NCBI GenBank assembly: GCA_025350365.1
Contig: JANXXY010000056.1
Span: 1-9,977, forward strand
Direction of reading: 5' to 3'
DNA: 9,977 nucleotides
Origin: Bacteroidales bacterium
GTDB taxonomy: Bacteria > Bacteroidota > Bacteroidia > Bacteroidales > JAAUTT01
The notes under the pieces were generated by a model, which did no database searches, was not told the DNA's origin, and saw only the letters and a list, made by a program, of their open reading frames with translations. The position numbers were made by a program, and so were the translations under genes. Shown one piece after another: positions 1-6,230 of the stretch; the stretch's first letter is position 1; each line of letters begins with the position of its first letter.

Positions 1-502
1 ATCCGATTCCGGATGATATGATGCCTTTAACTCCTCCCCTTTCCACGTAATTGAAACCCGCTGCAGTATTTCCTGAAACGTTATGATAAAAATTATATCC
101 ACCTGAAATATCTGATACCCAAAAAACCCGGTCGCATATTTTGGATGAAAAGAAAATCTTCGCCATCACTGGAATCATCAACATATTCAGGTATTCGTTG
201 GCATAATATAAATGATTTTGATAAAACGATCCGTTAATACCAACCACAACTCCAGCCTTAAACTTTTCATTGAAAGGATATAAAACTCCGACATTGATGC
301 CATATACCGGATTACGGTAGTTGTTGAATTTGGGGAGGTTGATACTATTAGCGCCATAATTAAACGTTTGCCAGGTAGCAGGAATCACAGATACATTCAC
401 AGGAATTTCCACAGAAACTTTTACTGTATGCTCCTTTTCCTGAGCCAGCAAATTTATTCCCATGAACAAAAAAATAAATACACTAAAAATATTTTTTTTC
501 AT
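1..502 (-). CDS. Secreted, probable outer-membrane beta-barrel protein (N-terminal part only)
   Basis: The reading frame is open from an ATG at 502-500 to the left edge, giving 167 residues with no stop; the C-terminus lies outside the window. Residues 1-20 form a signal peptide: MKKN, a hydrophobic run (IFSVFIFLF), then a cleavage-like NLLA before QEKE. The mature part is rich in aromatic and glycine residues and has short alternating segments such as YGINVGVLYPF (67-77) and KAGVVVGINGSFY (82-94). This pattern is typical of outer-membrane beta-barrels of Bacteroidota. I do not recognise the specific family, so substrate and role are unknown. The start is fixed by the signal peptide. It lies downstream of proC on the same strand, with only the 10-bp tandem repeat in between and no clear terminator, so read-through from the arginine operon is possible. 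Confidence 0.72.
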   Translation of the reverse strand, partial: MKKNIFSVFIFLFMGINLLAQEKEHTVKVSVEIPVNVSVIPATWQTFNYGANSINLPKFNNYRNPVYGINVGVLYPFNEKFKAGVVVGINGSFYQNHLYYANEYLNMLMIPVMAKIFFSSKICDRVFWVSDISGGYNFYHNVSGNTAAGFNYVERGGVKGIISSGIG

Positions 503-590
503 TTCAATTTACTTCCATTTATTTCAATTTATATCTATTTATTTCAATTTACTTCCATTTATTTCCATTTATATCTATTTATACCTATTT
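501..590. repeat. 10-bp tandem repeat (nine units) with a 40-bp higher-order period
   Basis: Nine consecutive decamers each end in ATTT (for example ATTTCAATTT, ACTTCCATTT, ATATCTATTT). Units 1-4 (501-540) and 5-8 (541-580) form two 40-bp copies that differ at a single base, so the array probably grew by duplication of a four-unit block. The last unit (581-590) contains the proC stop codon, and the first unit supplies the first bases of the ATG of the outer-membrane gene. The array therefore makes up the entire gap between these two genes. Read in the direction of transcription the unit is AAAT followed by six more variable bases, and it creates small upstream ATGs. Confidence 0.93.
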
Positions 591-1379
591 TTTTATCTTA
601 TTATATGAAGTAATCAGTCCTTTAATGAGTGCTGAACTAAAACCCTGATGTTCCATTTCGTTTAATCCAACGATGGTAATTCCCTGAGGAGTGGTAACGC
701 GATCAATTTCCTGTTCGGGATGATGACCAGTGGCAAGGATAAGCTTAGCGGCACCCAGTATGGTCTGCGAAGCTATCAGCTGCGCCATTTCGGCATGAAA
801 ACCAATTTCGATTCCACCCTGAATAGAAGCACGTAAAAATCGAAGTGCATAGGCCGTTCCACAAGAGCCTAATACAGTAGCTGCATTAATCAAATCTTCA
901 GGAATAAAAACGGTTTTGCCCAACAAGTTGAATATGTTGAGTATCATTTTCTGTTGCTCTTTTGTTGAATTTGCCTCCGCAATGCATGTCATCGATTCCT
1001 GAATGGAAATAGCGGTATTCGGCATGGTTCGAAAAATAGGAATTTTACCTGTAACTTCCTCAATATCTGCAATACTAATACCTGCCGCGATGGAGATGAT
1101 CTGTTTCTTTGCAGGAACAATGACTACTTTAATTTCTTCGAGAACCGATTTTGCATGATATGGTTTCACCGCAATTATTACAATATCTGCAAAAGATGCT
1201 GCTTCCAGATTGTTGTCGCTGGTATGAACACCTTGTGATTTAAAATTATCAAGAATGTGTTTACGTTTATCTGACATAAAAATGTTTCCGGCGGTAATAA
1301 TTCCGGTTTTTAATAAACCTTCTGCGATTGCCGAACCCATATTTCCGGCTCCGATGACAGCAAATTTCAAGTTTTTCAT
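585..1379 (-). CDS. proC: Pyrroline-5-carboxylate reductase
   Basis: This enzyme reduces delta-1-pyrroline-5-carboxylate to L-proline with NAD(P)H in the cytoplasm, the last step of proline synthesis. The 264-residue product has the Rossmann motif GAGNMG (10-15), AVKP (70-73), RTMPN (117-121), the GSCGTAYALRF segment (171-181) and VTTPQGITIVGLNEMEH (228-244), which corresponds to the family's substrate-loop signature. Length is normal for the family. The start is set at 1379 because MKNLKFAVIGAGNMG is the usual N-terminus; an upstream in-frame ATG at 1472 would add 31 residues unlike any ProC and would overlap argB. It follows argB after 32 bases and is the last biosynthetic gene of the operon. 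Placing proC with arg genes suits the shared glutamate origin of the two amino acids and possible recovery of proline from ornithine. Confidence 0.95.
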   Translation of the reverse strand: MKNLKFAVIGAGNMGSAIAEGLLKTGIITAGNIFMSDKRKHILDNFKSQGVHTSDNNLEAASFADIVIIAVKPYHAKSVLEEIKVVIVPAKKQIISIAAGISIADIEEVTGKIPIFRTMPNTAISIQESMTCIAEANSTKEQQKMILNIFNLLGKTVFIPEDLINAATVLGSCGTAYALRFLRASIQGGIEIGFHAEMAQLIASQTILGAAKLILATGHHPEQEIDRVTTPQGITIVGLNEMEHQGFSSALIKGLITSYNKIKK

Positions 1380-1411
1380 ACGTATAATGTGTTTTTTAAT
1401 TGATTTGCATT

Positions 1412-2197
1412 TTACAATGTTATCAGAGTGCCCACAATAGGATTCTCCCTTTCGAAAGCATTTGGCCCGCAAATAATAATTTCCGACACTCCGGCTTTTA
1501 ATGCAGCAAAAGCGTTGTCGAGTTTTGGAATCATACCCGAATGTATGGTTCCATGCGACTTATAATCGATGAAGGTCTTTTCGGTGATTTGTCTAATGAC
1601 GGTAGTATCATCCTCAGGATTTGATAGTACTCCATTCTTCTCGAAACAATAAATCAGCTTCACCGAATAACGATTTGCCAAGGCTATAGCTACGGACGAA
1701 GCTATGGTATCAGCATTTGTATTGAGCAATGATCCAGCTCCATCGTGAGTAATAGGTGCAAATACAGGAGTCATATTCTGCTCCAAAATTCCTTGTATGG
1801 CTCGCGAATTAATTAACGATGTGTCGATATCACCCACAAAACCATAATCAATGGGTATTATCGGTCTTTTTACAGCAGGAATCATATTTCCGTCGGCGCC
1901 GGTTAATCCAATGGCATTGCAATTACGGGCTTGTAGCTGGCTTACCAGATTTTTATTAATTGATCCCGCATACACCATGGTAACAATCTCCAACGTTTTT
2001 TCGTCGGTAATGCGTCTTCCGTCCACCATCTTAGGTTCGATGCCAAGCTCTTTCATCAACACATTGGCAATTTTACCGCCACCGTGAATCAAAATTTTGT
2101 TTCCTTTAATGGCGGCAAAATTATCAAGCAAACCATTCAATAATGACTGATTATCGAGAATATTTCCGCCAATCTTTAAAATTGTTAGTTGGTCCAT
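1412..2197 (-). CDS. argB: N-acylglutamate (acetyl- or succinylglutamate) kinase
   Basis: This kinase phosphorylates the gamma-carboxylate of N-acylglutamate with ATP, the second step of arginine synthesis. The 261-residue amino-acid-kinase-fold protein carries K8 with GG (10-11) at the phosphate-binding N-terminus, HGGG (38-41), GRRITD (60-65, whose arginine binds substrate in the family), LLNTNADTIA (157-166) and GMIPKL with K225 (221-226). These match the NAGK catalytic set. Length is the usual one for bacterial ArgB. The start at 2197 gives MDQLTILKIGG, the expected beginning. It lies between argD and proC in the operon. Bacteroides uses succinylated intermediates; whether this organism uses acetyl or succinyl cannot be read with confidence from the sequence. 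Confidence 0.95.
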   Translation of the reverse strand: MDQLTILKIGGNILDNQSLLNGLLDNFAAIKGNKILIHGGGKIANVLMKELGIEPKMVDGRRITDEKTLEIVTMVYAGSINKNLVSQLQARNCNAIGLTGADGNMIPAVKRPIIPIDYGFVGDIDTSLINSRAIQGILEQNMTPVFAPITHDGAGSLLNTNADTIASSVAIALANRYSVKLIYCFEKNGVLSNPEDDTTVIRQITEKTFIDYKSHGTIHSGMIPKLDNAFAALKAGVSEIIICGPNAFERENPIVGTLITL

Positions 2198-2218
2198 ATT
2201 TGTTGTCCGGGATTAGTA

Positions 2219-2253
2219 GTTTGGAGTTCGACTTTTGGTTACACTCTCCAAAC
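2219..2253. repeat. Inverted repeat between argD and argB
   Basis: GTTTGGAG (2219-2226) and CTCCAAAC (2246-2253) form a perfect 8-bp stem with a 19-base loop, inside the 71-base gap after the argD stop. There is no uridine run after it in the direction of transcription, so it is not a clear terminator. It may be an RNA stability or processing element, or a chance match. Confidence 0.4.
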
Positions 2254-2268
2254 AACGATCTCTGAAAA

Positions 2269-3405
2269 TTACTTTAATTTTTTTAAACATGTTTGAAGTT
2301 TCCCAACAAACATATCAACTTCGGCATTATGGATATTAAGCGGAGGTAGCAACCGAAGGACCTCTTTGGCTGTTGATGATCCGGTAAAAACTTTCTCGTC
2401 GTTAATTAACATGTTGCGAAGTTCGTTTACAGCAAATGGGAATTCAATTCCCAGCATCAATCCGCGGCCTCTTATCGATTTAATCTCTTCTATGGCGGAA
2501 AGTCGTTCGATGAAGTATTGACCTACCTCAAAAGCATTATCAACTAGCTTATCCATTTCAATGATGTCCAAAACCGCAATGGAAGCGGCACATGCAAGGT
2601 GATTTCCACCGAACGTTGTTCCAAGCATTCCATGTTTTGGCCGGAATTTGGGATGAATAAGTGTCCCGGCTACAGGAAATCCATTGCCCATGCCTTTGGC
2701 CGTAGTAATAATATCGGGCGTGATTCCGGCATATTGATGGGCGAAAAACTTTCCGGTTCGTCCGTAACCTGATTGTACCTCATCGAGAATTAAAACCACA
2801 TCGTATTTGGTACACAAAGCTGCCAGGTCTTTCAAAAAGCTGTCTTCGGGACAATTAATTCCGGCCACGCCTTGTATCCCTTCGATAATTACAGAAGAAA
2901 CATCTTTTTTCTTCAATTCCACTTCAACTGCATCAATGTCGTTAAGAGGTACAAAGGTAACATGACTGCGTGAATTAATCGGCGCAATAATCGATCGATT
3001 GTCGGTAACAGCAACCGCACCCGCAGTGCGACCGTGAAAAGCTCCGTTGAAACTGACGATACGACTTTTGCCATTATAAAAGGAAGCCAGTTTTATAGCA
3101 TTTTCGTTTGCTTCGGCGCCAGAATTACTAAGAAAAAGACTGTAATCAGTGTACCCTGAAACTTTTCCGAGTTTTTCAGCCAGTTCCGACTGCAACGAAA
3201 TAATCACAGAATTTGAATAGAACCCCAACTTCTTAAGCTGATCGCTGATTTTTTTAACATAATATGGATGGCTGTGGCCAATAGAAATTACGGCATGACC
3301 GCCATATAAATCGAGATATTTGGTTCCTTCGGCATCAAATATAAAGCAACCTTCTCCTTTAACGGGTTCTATATTGATAATTGGATAAACGTCGAATAAA
3401 TTCAT
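2269..3405 (-). CDS. argD: N-acylornithine aminotransferase
   Basis: This is a class III pyridoxal-phosphate aminotransferase that makes N-acylornithine from N-acylglutamate semialdehyde, with glutamate as amino donor. The 378-residue product shows SGAEANE (96-102), FHGRT (123-127), E175 in IIEGIQG, LDEVQSGYGRTG with D208 (207-218), and TTAKGMGNG with the Schiff-base lysine K237 (234-242). Length is slightly short, typical of Bacteroidota ArgD. The start at 3405 (MNLFDVYPIINIEP) matches the family; an in-frame ATG at 3501 would run through the intergenic hairpin and into argC and is unlikely. It follows argC after a 64-base gap filled largely by a palindromic repeat. Related ArgD proteins may also act on succinylornithine or ornithine. 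Confidence 0.95.
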   Translation of the reverse strand: MNLFDVYPIINIEPVKGEGCFIFDAEGTKYLDLYGGHAVISIGHSHPYYVKKISDQLKKLGFYSNSVIISLQSELAEKLGKVSGYTDYSLFLSNSGAEANENAIKLASFYNGKSRIVSFNGAFHGRTAGAVAVTDNRSIIAPINSRSHVTFVPLNDIDAVEVELKKKDVSSVIIEGIQGVAGINCPEDSFLKDLAALCTKYDVVLILDEVQSGYGRTGKFFAHQYAGITPDIITTAKGMGNGFPVAGTLIHPKFRPKHGMLGTTFGGNHLACAASIAVLDIIEMDKLVDNAFEVGQYFIERLSAIEEIKSIRGRGLMLGIEFPFAVNELRNMLINDEKVFTGSSTAKEVLRLLPPLNIHNAEVDMFVGKLQTCLKKLK

Positions 3406-3429
3406 TTTATAATAGTTAAAATTAATATC

Positions 3430-3469
3430 AAACCTGGTAGGTTTTAAAACCATCAAACCTGCCAGGTTT
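3430..3469. repeat. Palindromic (REP-like) repeat between argC and argD
   Basis: AAACCTGGTAGGTTT (3430-3444) and AAACCTGCCAGGTTT (3455-3469) are each near-palindromes. They also pair with each other over 15 bases with one mismatch around a 10-base loop. The hairpin begins at the first base after the argC stop codon and ends about 24 bases before the argD start. The minus-strand transcript has no T-run after it. From memory, similar AACCTGnCAGG palindromes are scattered in Bacteroidota intergenic regions. It could moderate argD expression through RNA processing or stability. Confidence 0.75.
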
Positions 3470-4435
3470 CTAATGCAACCCGGCTTTCTCATCCAGACCA
3501 AACATCAGGTTCATGTTCTGAACAGCTTGTCCGGAAGCGCCTTTGGTTAGATTATCGATAACAGATGTAATTAATACTTTATCCTCGTATTTTTCAACAT
3601 GAAGAAAACATTTATTGGTATTAACCACCTCTTTCAAGCTAATTTCGCGATCGGAAACAAAGGTGAAAGCTGCATCTTTATAAAAACCCTTATATAACGA
3701 TGTAAGATCCTCTAAACTCAAAACACAATCGGTATATGCTGTGAGAAATATACCGCGGGTAAAGTTTCCGCGAACGGGAATGAAATTTAGCTTGGGAGCA
3801 TTTGCTCCAGCCGATTCCAGTGTTTGCTTCACTTCTTTTAAGTGTTGATGGGTAAAAGCTTTGTATATAGAAATATTATTGTTTCGCCAGCTAAAATGAG
3901 TGGTATCGCTCAAAGCCTGTCCGGCACCAGTTGATCCGGTTATTCCGTTAACATGGACTTCGTAAGAAAGGAGATTTGCTGAAGCAAGAGGTAATAATGC
4001 TAATTCAAAAGCGGTGGCAAAACAACCTGGATTAGCAATATTTTGGGCGTTTTTTATTTCCTTGCTGTACAGTTCCGGCAATCCGTAAATAAATGAGCGC
4101 TGAACACCGTTTGCTGTAACATTACCATTTAAACGAAAATCCTGACTCAGATCAATGATACGTATATCCCTGGAAATATCATTTTTAACAAGAAATTCTG
4201 CTGATTTTCCGTGACCCATACAAAGGAATAACACGTCAACATCGTTGCTTAGTTTATCCGTAAAGGACAAATCGGTATCGCCTAATAAATCATTGTGCGC
4301 TTCAAAAACTTTTTGTCCGGCATGACTTTCGCTATGCACAAAACCAATTTGCACCTGCGGGTGACGAATAAGGATGCGCAATAGTTCGCCGCCGGTGTAA
4401 CCAGCTCCCCCAATGATCCCAACTCTGACTGACAT
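3470..4435 (-). CDS. argC: N-acyl-gamma-glutamyl-phosphate reductase
   Basis: This enzyme reduces N-acylglutamyl phosphate to the semialdehyde with NADPH, the third step of arginine synthesis. The 321-residue product has the nucleotide-binding GGAGYTGGEL (9-18), DLSQDFR (95-101), the catalytic cysteine C138 in IANPGCFATA (133-142), GSTGAG (167-172), HQHLKE (196-201, likely the catalytic histidine region), GNFTRGI (223-229) and DNLTKGASGQAVQNMN (294-309). All are ArgC hallmarks. The start at 4435 gives MSVRVGIIGGAGYTGG; an upstream ATG at 4549 in the same frame would overlap the GNAT gene by over 100 bases with unrelated sequence. The GNAT stop codon ends one base before this ATG (TAATATG), so the two genes are probably translationally coupled. 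Confidence 0.96.
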   Translation of the reverse strand: MSVRVGIIGGAGYTGGELLRILIRHPQVQIGFVHSESHAGQKVFEAHNDLLGDTDLSFTDKLSNDVDVLFLCMGHGKSAEFLVKNDISRDIRIIDLSQDFRLNGNVTANGVQRSFIYGLPELYSKEIKNAQNIANPGCFATAFELALLPLASANLLSYEVHVNGITGSTGAGQALSDTTHFSWRNNNISIYKAFTHQHLKEVKQTLESAGANAPKLNFIPVRGNFTRGIFLTAYTDCVLSLEDLTSLYKGFYKDAAFTFVSDREISLKEVVNTNKCFLHVEKYEDKVLITSVIDNLTKGASGQAVQNMNLMFGLDEKAGLH

Positions 4436-4436
4436 A

Positions 4437-5063
4437 TTATTTCCCGTTTTTTTTATTATTTGTAAACCGATGGGTAAACTGAATAAAACGCTCCAATACA
4501 TTATACTTTTTATTGAAGTCGAATTTCTTGTCGTTCTTATTCGGATCATATAACATGGCTGTGCACAAGCACATATGTCGGTTGTTTCGCATAAGAATAT
4601 CGTAGTTTACACAACTCTGGCAACCTTTCCAAAATTGGTCATCGTCAGTAAGTTCAGAGAATGTAACAGGCTTGTATCCAAGTTCGGAGTTGATTTTCAT
4701 TACAGCCAAACTTGTTGTGATACCGAATATCTTAGCCTCGGGAAATCTCTTTCGCGACAGTGCAAATGTTGTTTTTTTAATGGCTCGCGCCATACCCGAT
4801 TTGCGAAATTCGGGAGCAACAATCAACCCCGAATTGGCTACAAACTTACCATGCCCCCAGCTTTCGATGTAACAAAATCCAGCAAGTTTTCCGTCACTAA
4901 AAGCAATAATGGCTTTGCCTTCAAGCATTTTCCCGCGAACATACTCAGGTTCACGCTTGGCAATACCGGTGCCCCGAACCTTGGCCGATTCTTCCATTAA
5001 AAAACAAATTTCTTCGGCAAATCCCAAATGAGAAACATTGGCTTCAATAATTTTAAAATTCAT
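4437..5063 (-). CDS. GNAT-family acyltransferase, likely the N-acylglutamate synthase of the operon
   Basis: A GCN5-type acyltransferase of 208 residues from this start. The acyl-CoA site is NSGLIVAPEFRKSGMARAI (77-95), with the R/K-x-x-G-x-A-type loop at R87-A92. As the first structural gene before argC, argD and argB, it most simply provides the missing first step, transfer of an acetyl or succinyl group from CoA to glutamate. That role is inferred from position and from similar GNAT genes that I recall in Bacteroidota arg clusters. It is not a classical ArgA, having no amino-acid-kinase domain. The C-terminal part has four cysteines in a compact pattern, GCQSC (147-151) and CLC (165-167), suggesting a metal or redox site, followed by a basic, Asn/Lys-rich tail. 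In-frame ATGs at 5072 and 5096 are alternatives; no Shine-Dalgarno sequence decides between them. Confidence 0.88.
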   Translation of the reverse strand: MNFKIIEANVSHLGFAEEICFLMEESAKVRGTGIAKREPEYVRGKMLEGKAIIAFSDGKLAGFCYIESWGHGKFVANSGLIVAPEFRKSGMARAIKKTTFALSRKRFPEAKIFGITTSLAVMKINSELGYKPVTFSELTDDDQFWKGCQSCVNYDILMRNNRHMCLCTAMLYDPNKNDKKFDFNKKYNVLERFIQFTHRFTNNKKNGK

Positions 5064-5126
5064 TGTATCCATGATAAATGCAAAATGATACCACAATAAC
5101 TAAAAAATATATACTAAATGATTTTG

Positions 5127-5150
5127 AAAAGGCAGAATACGAAATTCCGC
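5127..5150 (-). terminator. Candidate attenuator: terminator-like hairpin in the arg operon leader
   Basis: In the minus-strand transcript GCGGAAU (5150-5144) and AUUCUGC (5138-5132) form a 7-bp stem, including one G-U pair, around a 5-base loop. After one C comes UUUU (5130-5127). It lies between the small leader ORF and the GNAT gene, where a full terminator would switch the whole operon off, so it is more likely conditional. The 5' arm can also pair with UUCUGC about 60 bases upstream, inside the leader ORF, which would be an antiterminator. The stem is short and the U-run only four bases, so confidence is moderate. Confidence 0.42.
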
Positions 5151-5160
5151 TACTGAGAAA

Positions 5161-5256
5161 TTAGCCCCGGCCGGGCCTTGGAGAATGATATTCACCCTTA
5201 CGCAGAAGTGGCGTGCAGGGAGCAATAAAAATAATATATAAAAGTGCCTTTTTCAT
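5161..5256 (-). CDS. Putative 31-residue leader peptide of the arginine operon
   Basis: A small ORF begins nine bases after a perfect -7 promoter element and ends just before the terminator-like hairpin, about 100 bases upstream of the GNAT gene. The N-terminal half is MKKALLYIIFIAP, and the last residues are SPRPGRG followed by TAA. It has three arginines (19, 27, 30) and four prolines (13, 16, 26, 28). The AGG, CCC and CGG codons near its end lie in a run of 14 G/C bases (5164-5177) that stands out in this AT-rich region. The 5' leader would be only a few bases, so it would be translated almost leaderless. The most likely role is sensing arginine (perhaps also proline) supply by ribosome stalling. 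Chance occurrence is possible, as the ORF is short and no homologue was checked. Confidence 0.42.
   Translation of the reverse strand: MKKALLYIIFIAPCTPLLRKGEYHSPRPGRG
5195..5220 (-). promoter_or_regulatory. Hairpin inside the leader ORF, competitor of the antiterminator
   Basis: CCCU (5220-5217) pairs with AGGG (5198-5195) and ACGC (5214-5211) pairs with GCGU (5203-5200), with small bulges and a 7-base loop. It covers leader codons 13-21. The loop and 3' arm contain CUUCUGC, the segment that could otherwise pair with the 5' arm of the downstream terminator. The arrangement resembles classical amino-acid attenuators, but the folding is judged by eye. Confidence 0.3.
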
Positions 5257-5265
5257 TGTTGGGCA

Positions 5266-5295
5266 CAAAGATATAATGATAAATCGTAAATACAA
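5266..5295 (-). promoter_or_regulatory. Bacteroidota-type promoter of the arginine operon
   Basis: On the minus strand TATCTTTG (5273-5266) matches the Bacteroidota -7 consensus TAnnTTTG exactly. TTG (5295-5293) sits 19 bases upstream, the expected spacing for the -33 element. It is the best promoter match in the window. Transcription would start near 5262, a few bases before the ATG of the leader ORF. It lies after the stop codon of the SDR gene, so the arg operon is an independent unit. Confidence 0.7.
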
Positions 5296-5330
5296 TACGG
5301 AAAGATGAGAAAAGTCATAAAACTACATTT

Positions 5331-6140
5331 TCAACTTTTAATTCCGTAATGATCTTCAAGAATTTTGGCAAACCATGAACCTGGAAGAATATATTTCAAC
5401 ACCACAGCCAGTTTTTGCTCAAACGAGGCTACCACATATCGGTTACAAGGATTTTTACTCTCAACGATCCGGGATATTTTACGCGCTAAAATTTCAGGAG
5501 GCCATCCACCATTCTCATCCTTTTCAATAATGGTTAATGATTTTTTAAATTGTTCTTCGTAAGCATTATTATTATCCCTGATATATACATTCTTGCGGTT
5601 AATGGTGTTGTGGGTATGAAAATCGCCCGGATTTACCACAACCACACGAATCTTAAATTGTTTTAGTTCAATTCGCAAAGCTTCACTTAAGCCTTCGATC
5701 GCAAACTTACTTGCTGAATAAAAGGCCTGAAATGGCAAACCCATTAAACCACCTATAGAGCTGATGTTTATGATAGTGCCCTCGCCTTGTTTACGCATAG
5801 CGGGAAGCACAGCCCTGATGGTATGAATTGCTCCCATCAGATTAGTATCGATCTGGCTTCGAATATCATCATACGGCGCTACTTCAATGGCTCCTCCAGT
5901 GTGCATACCGGCATTATTGATCAATACATCAATACGACCTTCCTTTTCTAACACCGTTTTGATACAAATTTCAACCGCAGGTAAATCGGTTACGTCCAAA
6001 TAAAGAACGTTAACGCGGGGATCATGCTCGATTTCCTTGCGGGTTGTGCCATATACTTTATGACCTTTTTCTGCCAGAAGGGAAGCAGTATGTTTCCCAA
6101 AACCCGATGATATACCAGTGATAAAAATAACTTTGCTCAT
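5331..6140 (-). CDS. Short-chain dehydrogenase/reductase (classical SDR)
   Basis: An NAD(P)-dependent oxidoreductase of 269 residues with the full classical SDR set: TGISSGFG (8-15) for cofactor binding, LDVTD (48-52), NNAG (75-78), the catalytic serine in NISS (125-128), and YSASK with Y141 and K145. The sequence around VVVNPGDFHT (167-176) replaces the usual PG-x-x-x-T segment. GTTRK after the second strand (31-35) suggests NADP preference. The C-terminal part (about 240-269) is hydrophobic and aromatic. Substrate cannot be read from the sequence. It lies downstream of serine palmitoyltransferase on the same strand, separated by a hairpin and its own promoter, so a role as 3-ketosphinganine reductase is possible but unproven. 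It resembles the broad retinol/17-beta-hydroxysteroid-dehydrogenase-like SDR group. Confidence 0.9.
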   Translation of the reverse strand: MSKVIFITGISSGFGKHTASLLAEKGHKVYGTTRKEIEHDPRVNVLYLDVTDLPAVEICIKTVLEKEGRIDVLINNAGMHTGGAIEVAPYDDIRSQIDTNLMGAIHTIRAVLPAMRKQGEGTIINISSIGGLMGLPFQAFYSASKFAIEGLSEALRIELKQFKIRVVVVNPGDFHTHNTINRKNVYIRDNNNAYEEQFKKSLTIIEKDENGGWPPEILARKISRIVESKNPCNRYVVASFEQKLAVVLKYILPGSWFAKILEDHYGIKS

Positions 6141-6205
6141 AATTTTTGCAGTTGATGATAAAAGTAGTTAGTCGAAATAAAGAATAATTAAAATTCTATA
6201 ACTAT

Positions 6206-6213
6206 CAAAGTTA
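6206..6213 (-). promoter_or_regulatory. Probable -7 element for the SDR gene
   Basis: TAACTTTG on the minus strand matches TAnnTTTG exactly, about 66 bases before the SDR ATG. No TTG is present at the expected -33 place. The site is part of an inverted repeat (CAAAG-TTAG-CTTTG, 6206-6219), so a -7-like match also appears on the plus strand with no gene to serve. Confidence 0.42.
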
Positions 6214-6230
6214 GCTTTGAATTTTCCTTA

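Noticed and set aside
368..613. Plus-strand ORF with repeated Ile/Tyr/Phe/Leu segments
   Set aside because: It is antisense to the outer-membrane gene, and its C-terminal half is merely a translation of the 10-bp repeat array.
1380..1472. N-terminal extension of proC by 31 residues
   Set aside because: It overlaps the argB coding end and has no ProC-like sequence; the Rossmann start at 1379 is typical.
3406..3501. N-terminal extension of argD into argC
   Set aside because: It would translate the palindromic repeat and overlap argC; the ATG at 3405 fits the family.
4436..4549. N-terminal extension of argC within the GNAT gene
   Set aside because: The extra residues are an out-of-frame reading of the GNAT C-terminus, and the TAATATG junction gives a natural start at 4435.
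4575..5000. 141-codon plus-strand ORF opposite the GNAT gene
   Set aside because: It is a shadow of the antisense strand; the GNAT reading has clear acyl-CoA-binding motifs while this one has none.
5243..5265. GTGCC/GGCAC hairpin near the arg promoter as a terminator of the SDR gene
   Set aside because: The stem has only five pairs with a 13-base loop, and it overlaps the promoter and leader start, so the match is probably fortuitous.
5127..5295. Known riboswitch class in the arg leader
   Set aside because: I could not match the conserved cores of any riboswitch I know; peptide-based attenuation explains the visible parts better.
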